Shown: positions 50,642-60,621, counted from the stretch's first letter. The stretch: DNA of 64,000 nt from Ideonella_A sp963843805 (GCA_963843805.1 CAWJLY010000009.1:806001-870000), one strand, 5' to 3'. Notes: generated by a model not told the origin, from the letters alone. Program-made: numbers and translations.

Positions 50642-52395
50642 GGAGCGTTCGCACCGGTTGCTTCGCGCTTCATCTGTTCGCGCCGCGAGGTGGTGGCGGC
50701 ATGGTCGATGATGCCGTCGGCATCGATCACCACACCATACGACTGCCTGGCCGCTTCACGAGACACCTTGCCGTCGAGAACATCTTCGAGCACCTGCGTC
50801 GGCTCGCGCTGCGCAGGTTCGCCCCAGCCGCCACCGCCGGCCAGCACGGCGCTGTAGCGCTCGCCCCGGCGCAGGGTGCGCATGAATTTGCCGGGCAGGC
50901 GCTCGGCAGTGGTCGAGCCGCTTGGCACGATGAAATTGGACGCGAAGGCGCCGGGCTCGCCACCAGCCAGCCCGTAAGGCTGGAATTTCTGCCGATCGCT
51001 GCGCACCTGCAAAACGGCCTCGTCGACGCCGGTCAGCCGATACTCACGGATCAGCCCGAGACCACCACGAAAGCTGCCCGGCGCCGCCCGAATCCGGGTT
51101 GAACGCATAACGTTCGATGCGCACCGGCTGCTCGCCCTCGATCACTTCGACCGGCGAGTTCGAGTAGTTCACCGCCAATGAGGACAGGCCGTCGTTGGCG
51201 TCCTTGTTCGGCCGCCCGCCCCAGGTGCCGAACAGGAATTCCAGCAGCACGAAGGGATTGGATTCGGCGTCGTAGCCGGCGATGGTCACGCCGAAATCGC
51301 CCTGCACGCCACAGGCAAACACCTTGTGCGGCAGCATGCCCGCCAGCGCGCCCCACACCGCTTCGGCCACCCGCATCGAGGTCAGGCCGCGCGCCGCGAC
51401 CGGCGCCGGCGTCAGCGGACTGCACGATGCTGCCGGGCTCGGTGCGGATCACGATCGGCCGCATGAAGCCACTGTTGGTCGGCAACGCAGGATCCATGAT
51501 CGAGCGTACACAGGCATAGACCACCGAACTGCGTCATCGAGATCGGCAGGTTGATCGAACCCTTGACCTGCGCCGAGCTGCCGGCGAAGTCGACCTCCAG
51601 CGAATCGCCGCCCGCTTGGTGAGCTGCGCGCGGATCGGGATCGGCGTTTCGCTGAAACCGTCGTCGTCCAGGAAATCCACGAAGTGCCACGTGCCGTCGG
51701 GAAGCGCCGCCAGCTCCGCGCGCGTCATGTCTTCGGTGTAGTCGAGCAGCTCGTCCATCGCCTTCAGCAGGCCGGCGCTGCCGTAGCGTTCGGCCAGCGC
51801 CTGCAGGCCGCGCTCACCGCGGGTGCAGGCGGCGATGGTGGACATCACGTCGCCGGCCACCTTGTCGGGCAGGCGCACGTTCAGGCGCAAGCAGGTCCAT
51901 CAGATCGCGTTTCAGTTCACCGCGCTCGACCAGTCGCAGCGGCGGCAGACGCAGCCCTTCCTGGAAGATTTCGGTGTTATCGCAGGCGTTGCCGCCGGCC
52001 ACCCGGCCGCCGATGTCGGTCTGGTGGCCGATCGCCGCTGCAAAGCCGAGCAGCGTGCCGCTGTGGAATACCGGCTTGAAAACATAGATGTCTGGCAGAT
52101 GCGTGCCGCCGCCAACATAGGGGTCGTTGGTGGCATAGACGTCGCCTTCCTGGATCTCGTCGCCGAAGCGCGCCAGCACCGCCTCGATGGCCGGCGGAAA
52201 CGAGCCCATGTGCACGGGCAGGCACAGACCTTGAGCGATCAGCTGGCCATGCGCGTCGATCAGGCCGGTGGAGAAGTCCATCGCCTCTTTGATGACGAAG
52301 GATCGAGCCGTGCGCACCACCGTGGCGGCCATTTCGTCGGCGATCGCCGCGAAGCCGTTCTTCAGCAGTTCGAGTCGGACCGGATCGCGTGCCAT
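50638..52395 (-). pseudogene. HyuB-type hydantoinase/oxoprolinase subunit with about five frameshifts
   Basis: Six consecutive fragments in changing frames together cover a whole HyuB. MARDPVRLELLKNGFAAIAD begins at ATG 52395, with GDVYATNDPYVGGGTHLPDI and HQTDIGGRVAGG. RLNVRLPDKVAGDVM follows a shift at ~51888, and LEVDFAGSSAQVKGSIN a shift at ~51615. YACVRSIMDPALPTNSGFMR comes after ~51522, then MRVAEAVWGALAGM and SSLAVNYSNSPVEVIE after ~51416. The last part, REYRLTGVDEAVLQV, follows ~51088. HyuB/OplB hydrolyses cyclic amides with HyuA using ATP. All sequence blocks are in order and intact, so either one region of the assembly is rich in indels or the gene is decaying. Stop at 50638 overlaps the PLP gene. 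Confidence 0.82.
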
Positions 52396-52401
52396 GATGG
52401 T

Positions 52402-54535
52402 TCAGGCCTGGTGCAGTGAAGGCAATGCGCACGCTGCCGGTGGCGTCGCAGCGCAACGTCGGCGTCAGGTGGCACGACGATGGTGGTGTCGTATTCCTCG
52501 ACAATCAGCGGGCCTCGTCGCGGCACGATCGCATCGCGGCGCACAACCTCGGTGTCGAGCCATCCGGCTCCGGCGCCGAAATAGCACGCGGCGGCGTGTG
52601 GATTCCTGGCGCGCGGCGACGGACGCCATCGGTGGTATCGCCGGCATGACCGCGCTCGCCGCGAGGCTGAGCCCCGAGGTTTCACGCGAGCGTGCGCGCA
52701 GCCTCAGGTTGACAATCTGCGTGCGCTCGCCCGGGTTCGCGTAACCGTAGCTTCGCTGGTGTTCCAATTCGAACCCGGCCACCGCGGCGCGCAGGCCGTC
52801 GGCCGTCAGCGGCAGCTGCACCGCCACCGGCAACTCCGAGCTCTGGCCGGCATAACGCAGGTCGAGCATCGTGACCATTTCGGCCGCGTCGTCGCGCAGC
52901 CCTTCAGCGCGCAGCAGTGCCTTGCCTTCGTCCAGCAGCGTGTCGAACAGACGGCCGATGGCGGGCAAGTCTGCGGCCGAGGTGTCGACCCAGTGGGTGC
53001 GCACCAATCGATGCTCGATGCGAGCGAACAACAGCCCAAACGCGCTGAACACGCCCGATGCCGGCGGCACGACGATCTGCGCGATGCCCGCATGGGCAGC
53101 CAACGTCGCGGCATGCACCGGCCCGCTGCCGCCGAAGGCGATCATCGTGAAGTCGGCCGGTGACCGCCCGACTTCACTGGACACGGCCTGCACCGCGCGC
53201 GCCATCGTCGCGTCGGCCACCGCATGAATTCCCCAGGCGGCGTCTTCCAGACTCAAGCCGAGCGGCTCGGCGATGTGCTGGCGGATCGCGCGCTCGGCAG
53301 CCGCGGCGTCGAGCGGCATCGCACCGTCAAGCAGGTGGGAGCGGTTGAGAAAGCCGAGCACGACGTTGGCATCGGTGACGGTGGGCTGGCTGCCGCCGCG
53401 CCCATAACAAGCCGGGCCGGGCATGGCGCCGGCGCTTTCCGGGCCGACGCGCAAGGCGCCGCCGCGATCGACCCAGGCCAGGCTGCCGCCGCCGGCGCCG
53501 ATCTCGGCCAGATCCAGGGTCGGCGCGCGAACCACATAACCACCACCCTTGAGCAGCCGTTGGCCGACTGTTCAACCCGGCGCCGACTTCCATCTCGTCG
53601 GTCAGCCGCGGTTCGCCGTCCTCGATCAGGCAGGCTTTGGCCGTGGTGCCGCCCATATCAAAGGCAATCACGTTGGGCAGATCGAGCATGCGGCCCAGAG
53701 CAGCAGCACCGATGGCGCCGGCGGCCGGACCCGATTCGACGCAGTAGGCCGGCAGCTCGCGCGCCGCGGCCGCCTGCATCACGCCGCCAGCCGACTGCAT
53801 GATCAACAGCGGTGCGCCGACGCGCGCCTCGCGCATTGAGGCTTCGAGGCGGCCGAGGTAGGCATCGACCACCGGCTTGACGTAGGCGTTGACCACGGTG
53901 GTGCTGGTGCGCTCGTATTCGCGGATCTCAGGCAGCACCTGGTGCGACGCGGAGATGGCGATCTGCGGCCCCCGCGCCCGTACCTGCGCCACCACTTGTT
54001 GCTCGTGGGCCGGATTGCGGTAGGCGTGCAGCAGGCAGACCGCGATCGAATCCACGCCGGCCGCCAGCAAGGTGTCGATGGCGCGGTCGACGCTGTCCGC
54101 ATCGACCGCGCGGACCACACTGCCGTCGGCGGCCATGCGCTCATCGACCTCGCAACGATGGCGCCGTGGCACCAATGGCAGCGGCTTGTCCCAGTCCATG
54201 TCGTACAGCCGCGGCATGCGCAGCCGGCCGATCTCGAGCACATCGCGAAAGCCCGCGGTGGTGATCAGCCCGACCTTTGCGCCCTGGCGCGTCAGCAGTG
54301 CATTGGTGGCGACAGTGAAGGCGTGCACCAGGCGGCTCAATGCAGCCGGCTGCAGCACCTGGGCATCGATCAATGCGTTGAAGCCGTTGACGATGCCGGT
54401 GCTGAACTCACTCGGAGTGGACAACACCTTGAGCGTACGAAAGCCGCCGTCTGCGGTAGCCACGACGAGGTCGGTGAAGGTGCCGCCGACGTCGATGCCG
54501 ATCTGGTGCGGGTGGTTTTTGGCGTTGGTGGGCAT
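52402..54535 (-). pseudogene. HyuA-type hydantoinase/oxoprolinase subunit with about three frameshifts
   Basis: Starts at ATG 54535 (MPTNAKNHPHQIGIDVGGTF), with the ATP-binding IGIDVGGTFTDLV and ATNALLTRQGAKVGLITTAG, then AFDMGGTTAKACLIEDGE. The frame changes at about 53568 to VVRAPTLDLAEIGAGGGSLA, MPGPACYGRGGSQPTVTDAN and IAFGGSGPVHAATLAAHAGI. Near 52605 it shifts to GPLIVEEYDTTIVVPPDADV and again near 52450; the 3' end is uncertain. HyuA is the kinase-like subunit of hydantoinase/5-oxoprolinase, acting with HyuB. First gene of the operon, divergent from the LysR gene. The dense shifts match those in hyuB. Confidence 0.82.
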
Positions 54536-54578
54536 CGGAACGAACAGCTCGCTTGAGGCGCACTCTAAAGCCACCAAC

Positions 54579-54596
54579 TTGATAGGTGATAATCAA
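54579..54596. promoter_or_regulatory. Candidate LysR operator between hyuA and lysR
   Basis: TTGATAGGTGATAATCAA has inverted ends TTGAT/ATCAA and contains T-N11-A, the LysR-type core. It lies in the 95-base gap between the divergent hyuA (54535) and LysR (54631) starts, where autoregulating LysR proteins usually bind. The region is AT-rich against its surroundings. Confidence 0.55.
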
Positions 54597-54630
54597 AAAT
54601 CGTGCAATTGATTGATAGAGAAAGTCGATC

Positions 54631-55530
54631 ATGAAAGCGACCCTTGCCCAGCTGGAGGCGTTCTACTGGATCGCCCGGCTCGGCAGCTTCCACGCAGCGG
54701 CGCGCCAACTGTGCTTGACGCAGCCGACGGTGTCAGCGCGAATTGCCGAACTGGAAGGTGTGCTCGGCCAGCAACTGTTCGACCGCGCCAAGCGCCGCGC
54801 GCAGATCACCCCAGCGGCACGCGATCTGGTCGGCATCGTCGAGCGCATGCTCAAGCTCGGCGACGAGATCACACGCCGTGCCCGCACCCCCGCTCCGATG
54901 CGCGGGCTGCTGCGGCTGGGCGCAGTTGAATCGGTGGCGCTGATCGTGCTGCCGCGTCTGTTGCCGCGGCTGGTCAATGATTTTCCGGATCTCGAGATTG
55001 CGCTGACACTGGACATCGGCAGTGCACTGTCTGTCAAGTTGAACGCGCGAGAGATCGACCTGGCCATCCTCACCGACCCGCAGGTTGGCGAGCACGTTCA
55101 CATCGAGCCCGCCGGGCGCATCGAACTGCGCTGGATCGCCGGCCGCGATTTGAAGCTGCCCGAGGGGACACTGCGTCCGGACGATCTTTCGCGAGTCACC
55201 GTGCTGAGCAATCCGCAGCCGTCGTCGGTATACCAGATGACTCGTGAGTGGTTTGCCAGCGCCGGGCTGGAACCGGCAGCCGTGAGCAGCTGCAACTCGT
55301 TGACATTGATGGCACGGTTGATTGCCGCTGGTCACGGCATCGCCATCTTGCCGCCTGCCATCATCGCGAACGAACTGCGCAGCGGCAAGTTGAGGGTCCT
55401 GCAAACGCGGCCTGCACTGGAGCCACGGGTGATGTACATCGCTCATCTTGGTGAGAGCGATACATTCGCGCCGCTGATCGTGCGCGCGCGCCAAGCCTTG
55501 CGCGATAGCCGCTTGTTGCGCTCGGTCTGA
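54631..55530 (+). CDS. LysR-family transcriptional regulator
   Basis: A 299-residue LysR protein. The helix-turn-helix is LEAFYWIARLGSFHAAARQL followed by LTQPTVSARIAELEGVLGQQ and LFDR. The C-terminal ligand domain has LRLGAVESVALIVLPRLLPR, EIDLAILTDPQVGEHVHIEP and AAGHGIAILPPAI. It is divergent from the hyuA-hyuB-PLP-TRAP operon and most probably its activator, responding to the transported substrate or a product. ATG 54631 is set by the family N-terminus; the ribosome site (AGAGAAAG) is modest. Confidence 0.9.
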   Translation: MKATLAQLEAFYWIARLGSFHAAARQLCLTQPTVSARIAELEGVLGQQLFDRAKRRAQITPAARDLVGIVERMLKLGDEITRRARTPAPMRGLLRLGAVESVALIVLPRLLPRLVNDFPDLEIALTLDIGSALSVKLNAREIDLAILTDPQVGEHVHIEPAGRIELRWIAGRDLKLPEGTLRPDDLSRVTVLSNPQPSSVYQMTREWFASAGLEPAAVSSCNSLTLMARLIAAGHGIAILPPAIIANELRSGKLRVLQTRPALEPRVMYIAHLGESDTFAPLIVRARQALRDSRLLRSV

Positions 55531-55696
55531 AGGTGTCAGAAGCCGATGGCACGGCCTTGTTTCAAGTGAAAGTTCCGAACGAACCGCTCGGATGTGTTCC
55601 GGGACCGCACGTATCGGCTGCCGTTTGCCGCGGATCTCTCGCGGACATGAGTCCCGTGACGCTCAGCCAGTGCTTCAGGGTAAATGGCGGCTGGCT

Positions 55697-55886
55697 TCAC
55701 CCGCCGATGGCGCGCCTGACTTGCGCCAACGCTTGATCGGCCGGAATCAATTGAACGGTGCCGCGCTCAACCTCGTCGATGCGGCGACAAAAAGTTCTTC
55801 ATCCCGAGCGACTCTCCACCGCGGCATCGTGGGGATCAAGACTCGCCAGCAGTTCTTCGGCAAGGCGAGCCCTCGGCAACCCGCAT
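55697..55886 (-). pseudogene. Remnant of an addiction-module antitoxin (TIGR02574-like)
   Basis: The minus strand reads AEELLASLDPHDAAVES, then a broken patch with an in-frame stop, then RRIDEVERGTVQLIPADQAL and AQVRRAIGG with a stop at 55697. This order (LAEELLASLD ... RRIxEVExGxVxLIP ... ARxR) is that of the small RelB/StbD-like putative addiction module components. The 5' end is missing: recognisable sequence begins about 15 bases after the 3' end of tRNA-Ala on the same strand. No toxin gene is visible. The rest of 55531-55696 shows no gene. Confidence 0.5.
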
Positions 55887-55899
55887 AAACCTCGAAAAG

Positions 55900-55975
<76 letters not shown>

Positions 55976-56148
55976 ACTTCGGGCGCGAGTTTAGCAAATT
56001 GCGCTGGGCTTCGAGGGTGGCACGACCGCTTGGCCGGCGGAGTGTGCGTTCCCCTCCACAGTAGAGACCTCCCGTCTGGCAGATTGATCAACCTCGGGTT
56101 AGAACGTCGACCTGCGTTCATCTTGACGACCAACCGACCGGAGCAGCA

Positions 56149-57006
56149 ATGACCGTCTGCGATCCTCACTGGCTCGACAGCCAATACGACAACCGCGCCA
56201 ACGTTCCCGAGCACCCGGCAATTTTCGAGCGCTGGGATCGAACTTCGGCGCTGGCGCGCAGCCGGATGGCCTGCGAGCTCGACGTCCCTTATGGCCGCTC
56301 GGCTGCTGAAAAGCTCGATGTCTTTCCGGCCGCGCGCGATGGCTCACCGGTGCTGGTCTTCATTCATGGCGGCTGGTGGCGATCGCTCGACAAGAAGGAT
56401 TTCTCCTTCGTCGCGCCGGCCTTCGTCCAGGCGGGCGCGGCGGTGGTCGTGCCCAACTACGGGCTGTGCCCGAGCGTGGACATCTCGACGATTGCCTTGC
56501 AGATGGTTCGTGCGCTGGTCTGGACGTTCCGCAACGTGGCGCGTCATGGGGGCGACCCTGAACGCATCGTTGTTGCCGGGCACTCGGCCGGCGGCCACCT
56601 GGCGGCGATGATGTTGTGCTGTGATTGGCGCAGCCAAGGCGACGATCTGCCGGCGGCGCTGGTCATGTCGGCCTTGTCGATTTCGGGGCTGTACGACCTC
56701 GACGCCATCAGCCAGATCGGTTTTCTGAAAAGCGACCTGCGCCTGACGCCCGACAGTGTGGCCAGGCTCAGCCCGGCACGTTTCCCGGCGCCGGCGCATC
56801 CGTTGATCACGGTGGTCGGGGCGGACGAGTCGGCCGAATTTCATCGCCACAACCAGTTGATTGCCGACGCCTGGGGGCCGTTTGCGGTGCCGCACGTGGC
56901 CAGTGTGCCGGCGACCAACCACTTCACGGTGGTGCACGAACTGGTCGATCCGCAGGCGCAGCTGCATGCGTTGGCGCTCGAACTGCTGGGGCTGACGCCA
57001 GCATGA
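56149..57006 (+). CDS. Alpha/beta hydrolase, kynurenine formamidase-like/esterase
   Basis: A 285-residue alpha/beta hydrolase. The oxyanion motif is VLVFIHGGWWRSLDKKDFSF, with the nucleophile Ser in VVAGHSAGGHLAAMM and later VVGADESAEFHR and the catalytic His in ATNHFTVVHEL. The HGGWW motif and the N-terminal LDSQYDNRANVPEHP pattern match bacterial arylformamidase-like esterases that start with YxxR. No kynurenine pathway genes are near, so the substrate is open. Cytoplasmic; ATG 56149 follows CGGAGCAGC, a fair ribosome site. Confidence 0.87.
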   Translation: MTVCDPHWLDSQYDNRANVPEHPAIFERWDRTSALARSRMACELDVPYGRSAAEKLDVFPAARDGSPVLVFIHGGWWRSLDKKDFSFVAPAFVQAGAAVVVPNYGLCPSVDISTIALQMVRALVWTFRNVARHGGDPERIVVAGHSAGGHLAAMMLCCDWRSQGDDLPAALVMSALSISGLYDLDAISQIGFLKSDLRLTPDSVARLSPARFPAPAHPLITVVGADESAEFHRHNQLIADAWGPFAVPHVASVPATNHFTVVHELVDPQAQLHALALELLGLTPA

Positions 57007-57166
57007 CGGTGATGCCCTATTTGCCGTCGATCCTGAATAGCCTGACGCTATGTGGGACATAGAAGCTTTGCATGGGCTGCGCTGCGCTGCTGCGCTACGG
57101 TAGCAAAGCGTTCGCTGCTTGGCGGCGGGCCATCGTCACATCCGTTTTTCAACGCTGGAGAAAACC

Positions 57167-57586
57167 ATGGGACTGAAAGGATCGAAGACCGAGCAGAACC
57201 TGAAGGACGCCTTTGCAGGCGAGTCGCAGGCCAACCGTCGCTACCTTTATTTTGCAAACAAGGCCGATATCGAGGGCCAGAACGACGTGGCTGCCTTGTT
57301 CCGCTCCACCGCCGAGGGTGAAACCGGTCATGCCCACGGCCACCTCGAGTTTCTCGAGGAGACCGGGGATCCGGCGACCGGGCTGCCAATCGGCTCGAGC
57401 CGCGACAACCTGAAGGCTGCGGTTGCCGGCGAGACCCACGAGTACACCGACATGTATCCGGGGATGGCCAAAAGCGCACGCGAAGAAGGCCACGATGAAA
57501 TCGCCGATTGGTTCGAAACGCTGGCCAAGGCCGAGCGCTCGCACGCCAACCGTTACCAGAAGGCGCTCGACGCACTGGTCGACTGA
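57167..57586 (+). CDS. Rubrerythrin (ferritin-like diiron domain only)
   Basis: A 139-residue rubrerythrin lacking the C-terminal rubredoxin domain. The diiron ligands are in FAGESQANRRYLYFA, EGETGHAHGHLEFL, AGETHEYTDMYPGMA and KAERSHANRYQ, i.e. two E...ExxH sets. Such proteins reduce hydrogen peroxide in the cytoplasm. It is the first gene of a three-gene series with the Fe-S protein and the DUF3501 protein, in which the Fe-S protein could be the electron donor that the missing rubredoxin would otherwise supply (inference). GGAG precedes ATG 57167. Confidence 0.92.
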   Translation: MGLKGSKTEQNLKDAFAGESQANRRYLYFANKADIEGQNDVAALFRSTAEGETGHAHGHLEFLEETGDPATGLPIGSSRDNLKAAVAGETHEYTDMYPGMAKSAREEGHDEIADWFETLAKAERSHANRYQKALDALVD

Positions 57587-57670
57587 GCAACCGACTGCGG
57601 TGATCAACAAGGGGCGTGATGCCCCTTGTTCGTTGATGGGGCCGCATCACCAACGCGAGGAGACGCCACG

Positions 57671-59020
57671 ATGGCCACCGAAGGCAACCTGCAAGCACCG
57701 ACGCGGCACCCGATCGACTGGAAAAACCCCGCGTTCTACGACCAGGCGGCCTGCAACACCGAGCTCGAGCGGATTTTCGACATCTGCCACGGCTGCCGTC
57801 GCTGCGTGAGCCTGTGCCAGGCGTTTCCGAACCTGTTCGATCTGGTCGATGCGACCGAAGACGGCGAGGTTCACGGTGTTGCCAAGGCCGACTATGCCAA
57901 GGTGGTCGACCAGTGTTATCTGTGCGACCTGTGCTACATGACCAAATGCCCGTATACGCCGCCGCATCCGTGGAATGTCGATTTCCCGCACACCATGCTG
58001 CGCGCCAAGGCGATCAAGTTCAAGCAGGGCGGGGTCGGTGGCGGCGAGAAGCTGCTGGCATCGACCGATGTGCACGGCCAGTTTGCCGGCATTCCGGTGG
58101 TGGTGCAGGTGGCCAATGTCTTGAACAAGACCCGGCCGGTTCGCAAGGTGCTTGACGGTGTGCTGGGCGTGCACCCCGACGCCTGGCTGCCTGAACTGGC
58201 CAGCAAGCGCTTCCGCTGGAGCGCCGACAAGCAAGGCCGCGCCACGGTGGTCACCAACGGTGAGCGCACGCCGGGCAAGGTGGCGATCTTTTCGACCTGC
58301 TATGTCAACTACAACGAGCCTGGCATCGGACACGATCTGATCAAGCTGCTCGAGCACAACGAGATTGCGTATGTGATCGTCGACAAGGAAAAATGCTGTG
58401 GCATGCCCAAGCTCGAATTGGGCGATCTCGATTCGGTCGCCGAGCACAAGGCGGCCAACATCCCGGTGCTGGTCAGATATGCCAATGACGGTTATGCAAT
58501 CATCACCGCCATCCCGAGCTGCACCTTGATGTTCAAGCAGGAGCTGCCGCTGATGTTTCCCGATTGCGCCGATACGCAGGCGGTCAAGAAGGCGATGTTC
58601 GACCCGTTCGAATATTTCATCGCGCGCAACCGCGACGGCCTGCTGAAGACCGATTTCAAGACCGCGCTCGGCAAGGTCAGCTATCACATCCCCTGCCACG
58701 GCCGGGTGCAGAATATCGGCAAGAAGACCGAAGAGATGTTCAAGCTGATCGGCAGGCAGGTCGAGGTGAAACTGAATACCGTCGAGCGCTGTTCGGGCCA
58801 TGCCGGAACCTACGGTGTGAAGACCCCCACCCACCCGATCGCGATGAAGATCGGCAAACCGGTTTTCAAGGCGATGGCCCGGGATCAGCCCGATTTCATC
58901 AGCTCGGATTGCCAACTGGCCGGCCACCACATCCAGCAAGGCCTGCAGGTCAACGGCCTGCCGGCTGCCCGGCTGGCTCATCCGCTGAGCCTGATGCGGA
59001 TGGCTTACGGACTTGAATGA
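57671..59020 (+). CDS. HdrD/GlpC-like (4Fe-4S) and CCG-domain protein
   Basis: A 449-residue protein. Two 4Fe-4S motifs lie near the N-terminus: CHGCRRCVSLCQAFP and CYLCDLCYMTKCPY. A mid part without cysteines follows, then two cysteine-rich CCG-type domains: CYVNYNEPGIGHDL...CCGMPKLELG and CHGRVQNIG...CSGHAGTYG. This is the architecture of heterodisulfide-reductase-related electron carriers such as GlpC and LldE. No membrane helix. It follows rubrerythrin after 84 bases and ends just before the DUF3501 gene. The triad rubrerythrin/Fe-S/DUF3501 recurs in proteobacteria; its electron donor and acceptor are not established. Confidence 0.88.
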   Translation: MATEGNLQAPTRHPIDWKNPAFYDQAACNTELERIFDICHGCRRCVSLCQAFPNLFDLVDATEDGEVHGVAKADYAKVVDQCYLCDLCYMTKCPYTPPHPWNVDFPHTMLRAKAIKFKQGGVGGGEKLLASTDVHGQFAGIPVVVQVANVLNKTRPVRKVLDGVLGVHPDAWLPELASKRFRWSADKQGRATVVTNGERTPGKVAIFSTCYVNYNEPGIGHDLIKLLEHNEIAYVIVDKEKCCGMPKLELGDLDSVAEHKAANIPVLVRYANDGYAIITAIPSCTLMFKQELPLMFPDCADTQAVKKAMFDPFEYFIARNRDGLLKTDFKTALGKVSYHIPCHGRVQNIGKKTEEMFKLIGRQVEVKLNTVERCSGHAGTYGVKTPTHPIAMKIGKPVFKAMARDQPDFISSDCQLAGHHIQQGLQVNGLPAARLAHPLSLMRMAYGLE

Positions 59021-59033
59021 ACACAGCCAAGTG

Positions 59034-59621
59034 ATGAGCAGAAAACCGATCACCCGCGACAGCCTGTTGACCCTCGAGGCCTACTCGAAGATTCGCAAGA
59101 GCAGCAAGCCCGATGCGATTGCGCACCGCCGCTTGCGATCGGTGCATCTCGGCGAGCATCTGAACGTGCAGTTCGAGGATGAAACCAGCATCCGCCGGCA
59201 GATCCAGGAGATGCTGCACATCGAGAAGATCTTCGACGAGGACGGCATCCGCAGCGAGATCGACGCCTATCAGGCGCTGGTGCCTGATGGCAGCAACTGG
59301 AAGGCGACGATGTTGATCGAATACCCGGATGTGCACGAGCGCAAACGCGAGCTGGCGCGGCTGATCGGTGTCGAGGACCGCATGTTCGTCGAGGTTGAAG
59401 GGCATGCCCGCATCTACGCCATTGCCGATGAGGATCTGGACCGTGAAACCGACGAAAAGACCTCGGCGGTGCATTTCTTGCGGTTCGAGTTTCCCCATGC
59501 GGCGCGGCAGGCGGTGCGCGCCGGCGCAGCCGTCAAGCTCGGCTGCGATCACACCAACTACCCGGCCCATGTGGTGATCGAGCCGGCCACCCTGGCCAGC
59601 CTTGCCGGCGACCTGAGCTGA
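59034..59621 (+). CDS. DUF3501 family protein
   Basis: A 195-residue soluble protein with the DUF3501 pattern: ITRDSLLTLEAYSKIRKSSK, SVHLGEHLNVQFEDETSIRR, QIQEMLHIEKIFDEDGI, LVPDGSNWKATMLIEYPDVH, and KTSAVHFLRFEFPHAARQAV. The C-terminal LGCDHTNYPAHV is conserved in the family and includes a Cys-x-His pair. ATG 59034 is preferred; TTG 59013 would overlap the Fe-S gene. Function unknown; consistent linkage with rubrerythrin and the Fe-S protein suggests a role in peroxide or oxygen defence. Confidence 0.87.
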   Translation: MSRKPITRDSLLTLEAYSKIRKSSKPDAIAHRRLRSVHLGEHLNVQFEDETSIRRQIQEMLHIEKIFDEDGIRSEIDAYQALVPDGSNWKATMLIEYPDVHERKRELARLIGVEDRMFVEVEGHARIYAIADEDLDRETDEKTSAVHFLRFEFPHAARQAVRAGAAVKLGCDHTNYPAHVVIEPATLASLAGDLS

Positions 59622-59649
59622 CCGGCTGCGGCCGATTGCCGAACTCACG

Positions 59650-60591
59650 GTGACACACCGCCGCGCGCTGATCGGCATGCTGGTGGCCACCCTGCTGTGG
59701 AGCACGGCCGGGCTGGTCACCCGCCAGCTCGACCAGGCCCGCAGCTTCGAGGTGACCTTCTGGCGCAGCGCCTTTACCGCCTTGACGCTGGGCCTTTATT
59801 TCGCCTGGACACGCGGCCGGGCAGCGCTCACGGTATTTGCGCGAGGCGGCCGGCCGTTGCTGGTGTCGGGCCTGATGTGGTCGGTGATGTTCACCTGTTT
59901 CATGCTGGCGCTGACCCTCACATCGGTGGCCAATGTGCTGATCACGATGAGTCTGGCACCGCTGTTGACCGCGCTGCTGGCGCGGTTCATCCTCGGCGCG
60001 CCGGTTGCCCGGCGCACCTGGGTCGCGATCACGCTGGCCGGCATCGGCATTGCCTGGATGTACGGCCACAAGATCAGTGCCGAACCCGAGGCGCTGCTCG
60101 GCACGCTGGTTGCGCTGGCGGTGCCGCTGGCCGCTGCCGTCAACTGGATCACCTTGCAGCGCAACAGCAGCGCGGCCGGCAGCGGGCAGGTGGCGGGCAG
60201 CGCTGCGGCCGATCTGACGCCTGCCTTGCTGATCGGCGCCTTGTTGTCGTGTGCCGTCAGTCTGCCGTTTGCGTGGCCGCTGCAAGGCTCGTTGCATGAC
60301 GTCGGCTGGTTGGCCGGGTTGGGTGTTTTTCAGCTGGCGTTGCCCTGCATGCTGGCGGTGCAGGTGGCACGTGGCTTGTCGGCCCCCGAGTTGGCACTGT
60401 TGAGCCTGCTCGAAGTGGTGTTCGGCATCGCCTGGGCCTGGCTCGGCGCGGGCGAGCGGCCGCTGCCGCAGGTGCTGGTCGGCGGCGGTCTGGTGCTGGG
60501 TGCGCTGGCGGTCAACGAACTGGTCGGGTTGATCGGACGGCGCGGCGCTGCCGGCCGCCCGGGGCTGGCTCAGCCGCCGCGCCAGGCCTGA
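59650..60591 (+). CDS. DMT-superfamily (EamA) transporter
   Basis: A 313-residue protein with ten hydrophobic segments. It starts GTG 59650 (MTHRRALIGMLVATLLWSTA) and has the first-repeat motif LLWSTAGLVTRQL, FEVTFWRSAFTALTLG, LTSVANVLITMSLAPLLTAL and second-repeat PELALLSLLEVVFGIAWAWL. These are typical EamA exporters. It is only 28 bases after the DUF3501 stop and may be transcribed with the rubrerythrin series. Substrate unknown. It is not closely similar to the DMT at 4202-5098. Confidence 0.88.
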   Translation: MTHRRALIGMLVATLLWSTAGLVTRQLDQARSFEVTFWRSAFTALTLGLYFAWTRGRAALTVFARGGRPLLVSGLMWSVMFTCFMLALTLTSVANVLITMSLAPLLTALLARFILGAPVARRTWVAITLAGIGIAWMYGHKISAEPEALLGTLVALAVPLAAAVNWITLQRNSSAAGSGQVAGSAAADLTPALLIGALLSCAVSLPFAWPLQGSLHDVGWLAGLGVFQLALPCMLAVQVARGLSAPELALLSLLEVVFGIAWAWLGAGERPLPQVLVGGGLVLGALAVNELVGLIGRRGAAGRPGLAQPPRQA

Positions 60592-60621
60592 CGTGCGGGG
60601 TAGCGGTCGGTAGCCGGTCGG

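Noticed and set aside
55531..55696. Short plus-strand frames after the LysR gene
   Set aside because: No motif, ribosome site or conserved pattern; part of the decayed region next to the antitoxin remnant.
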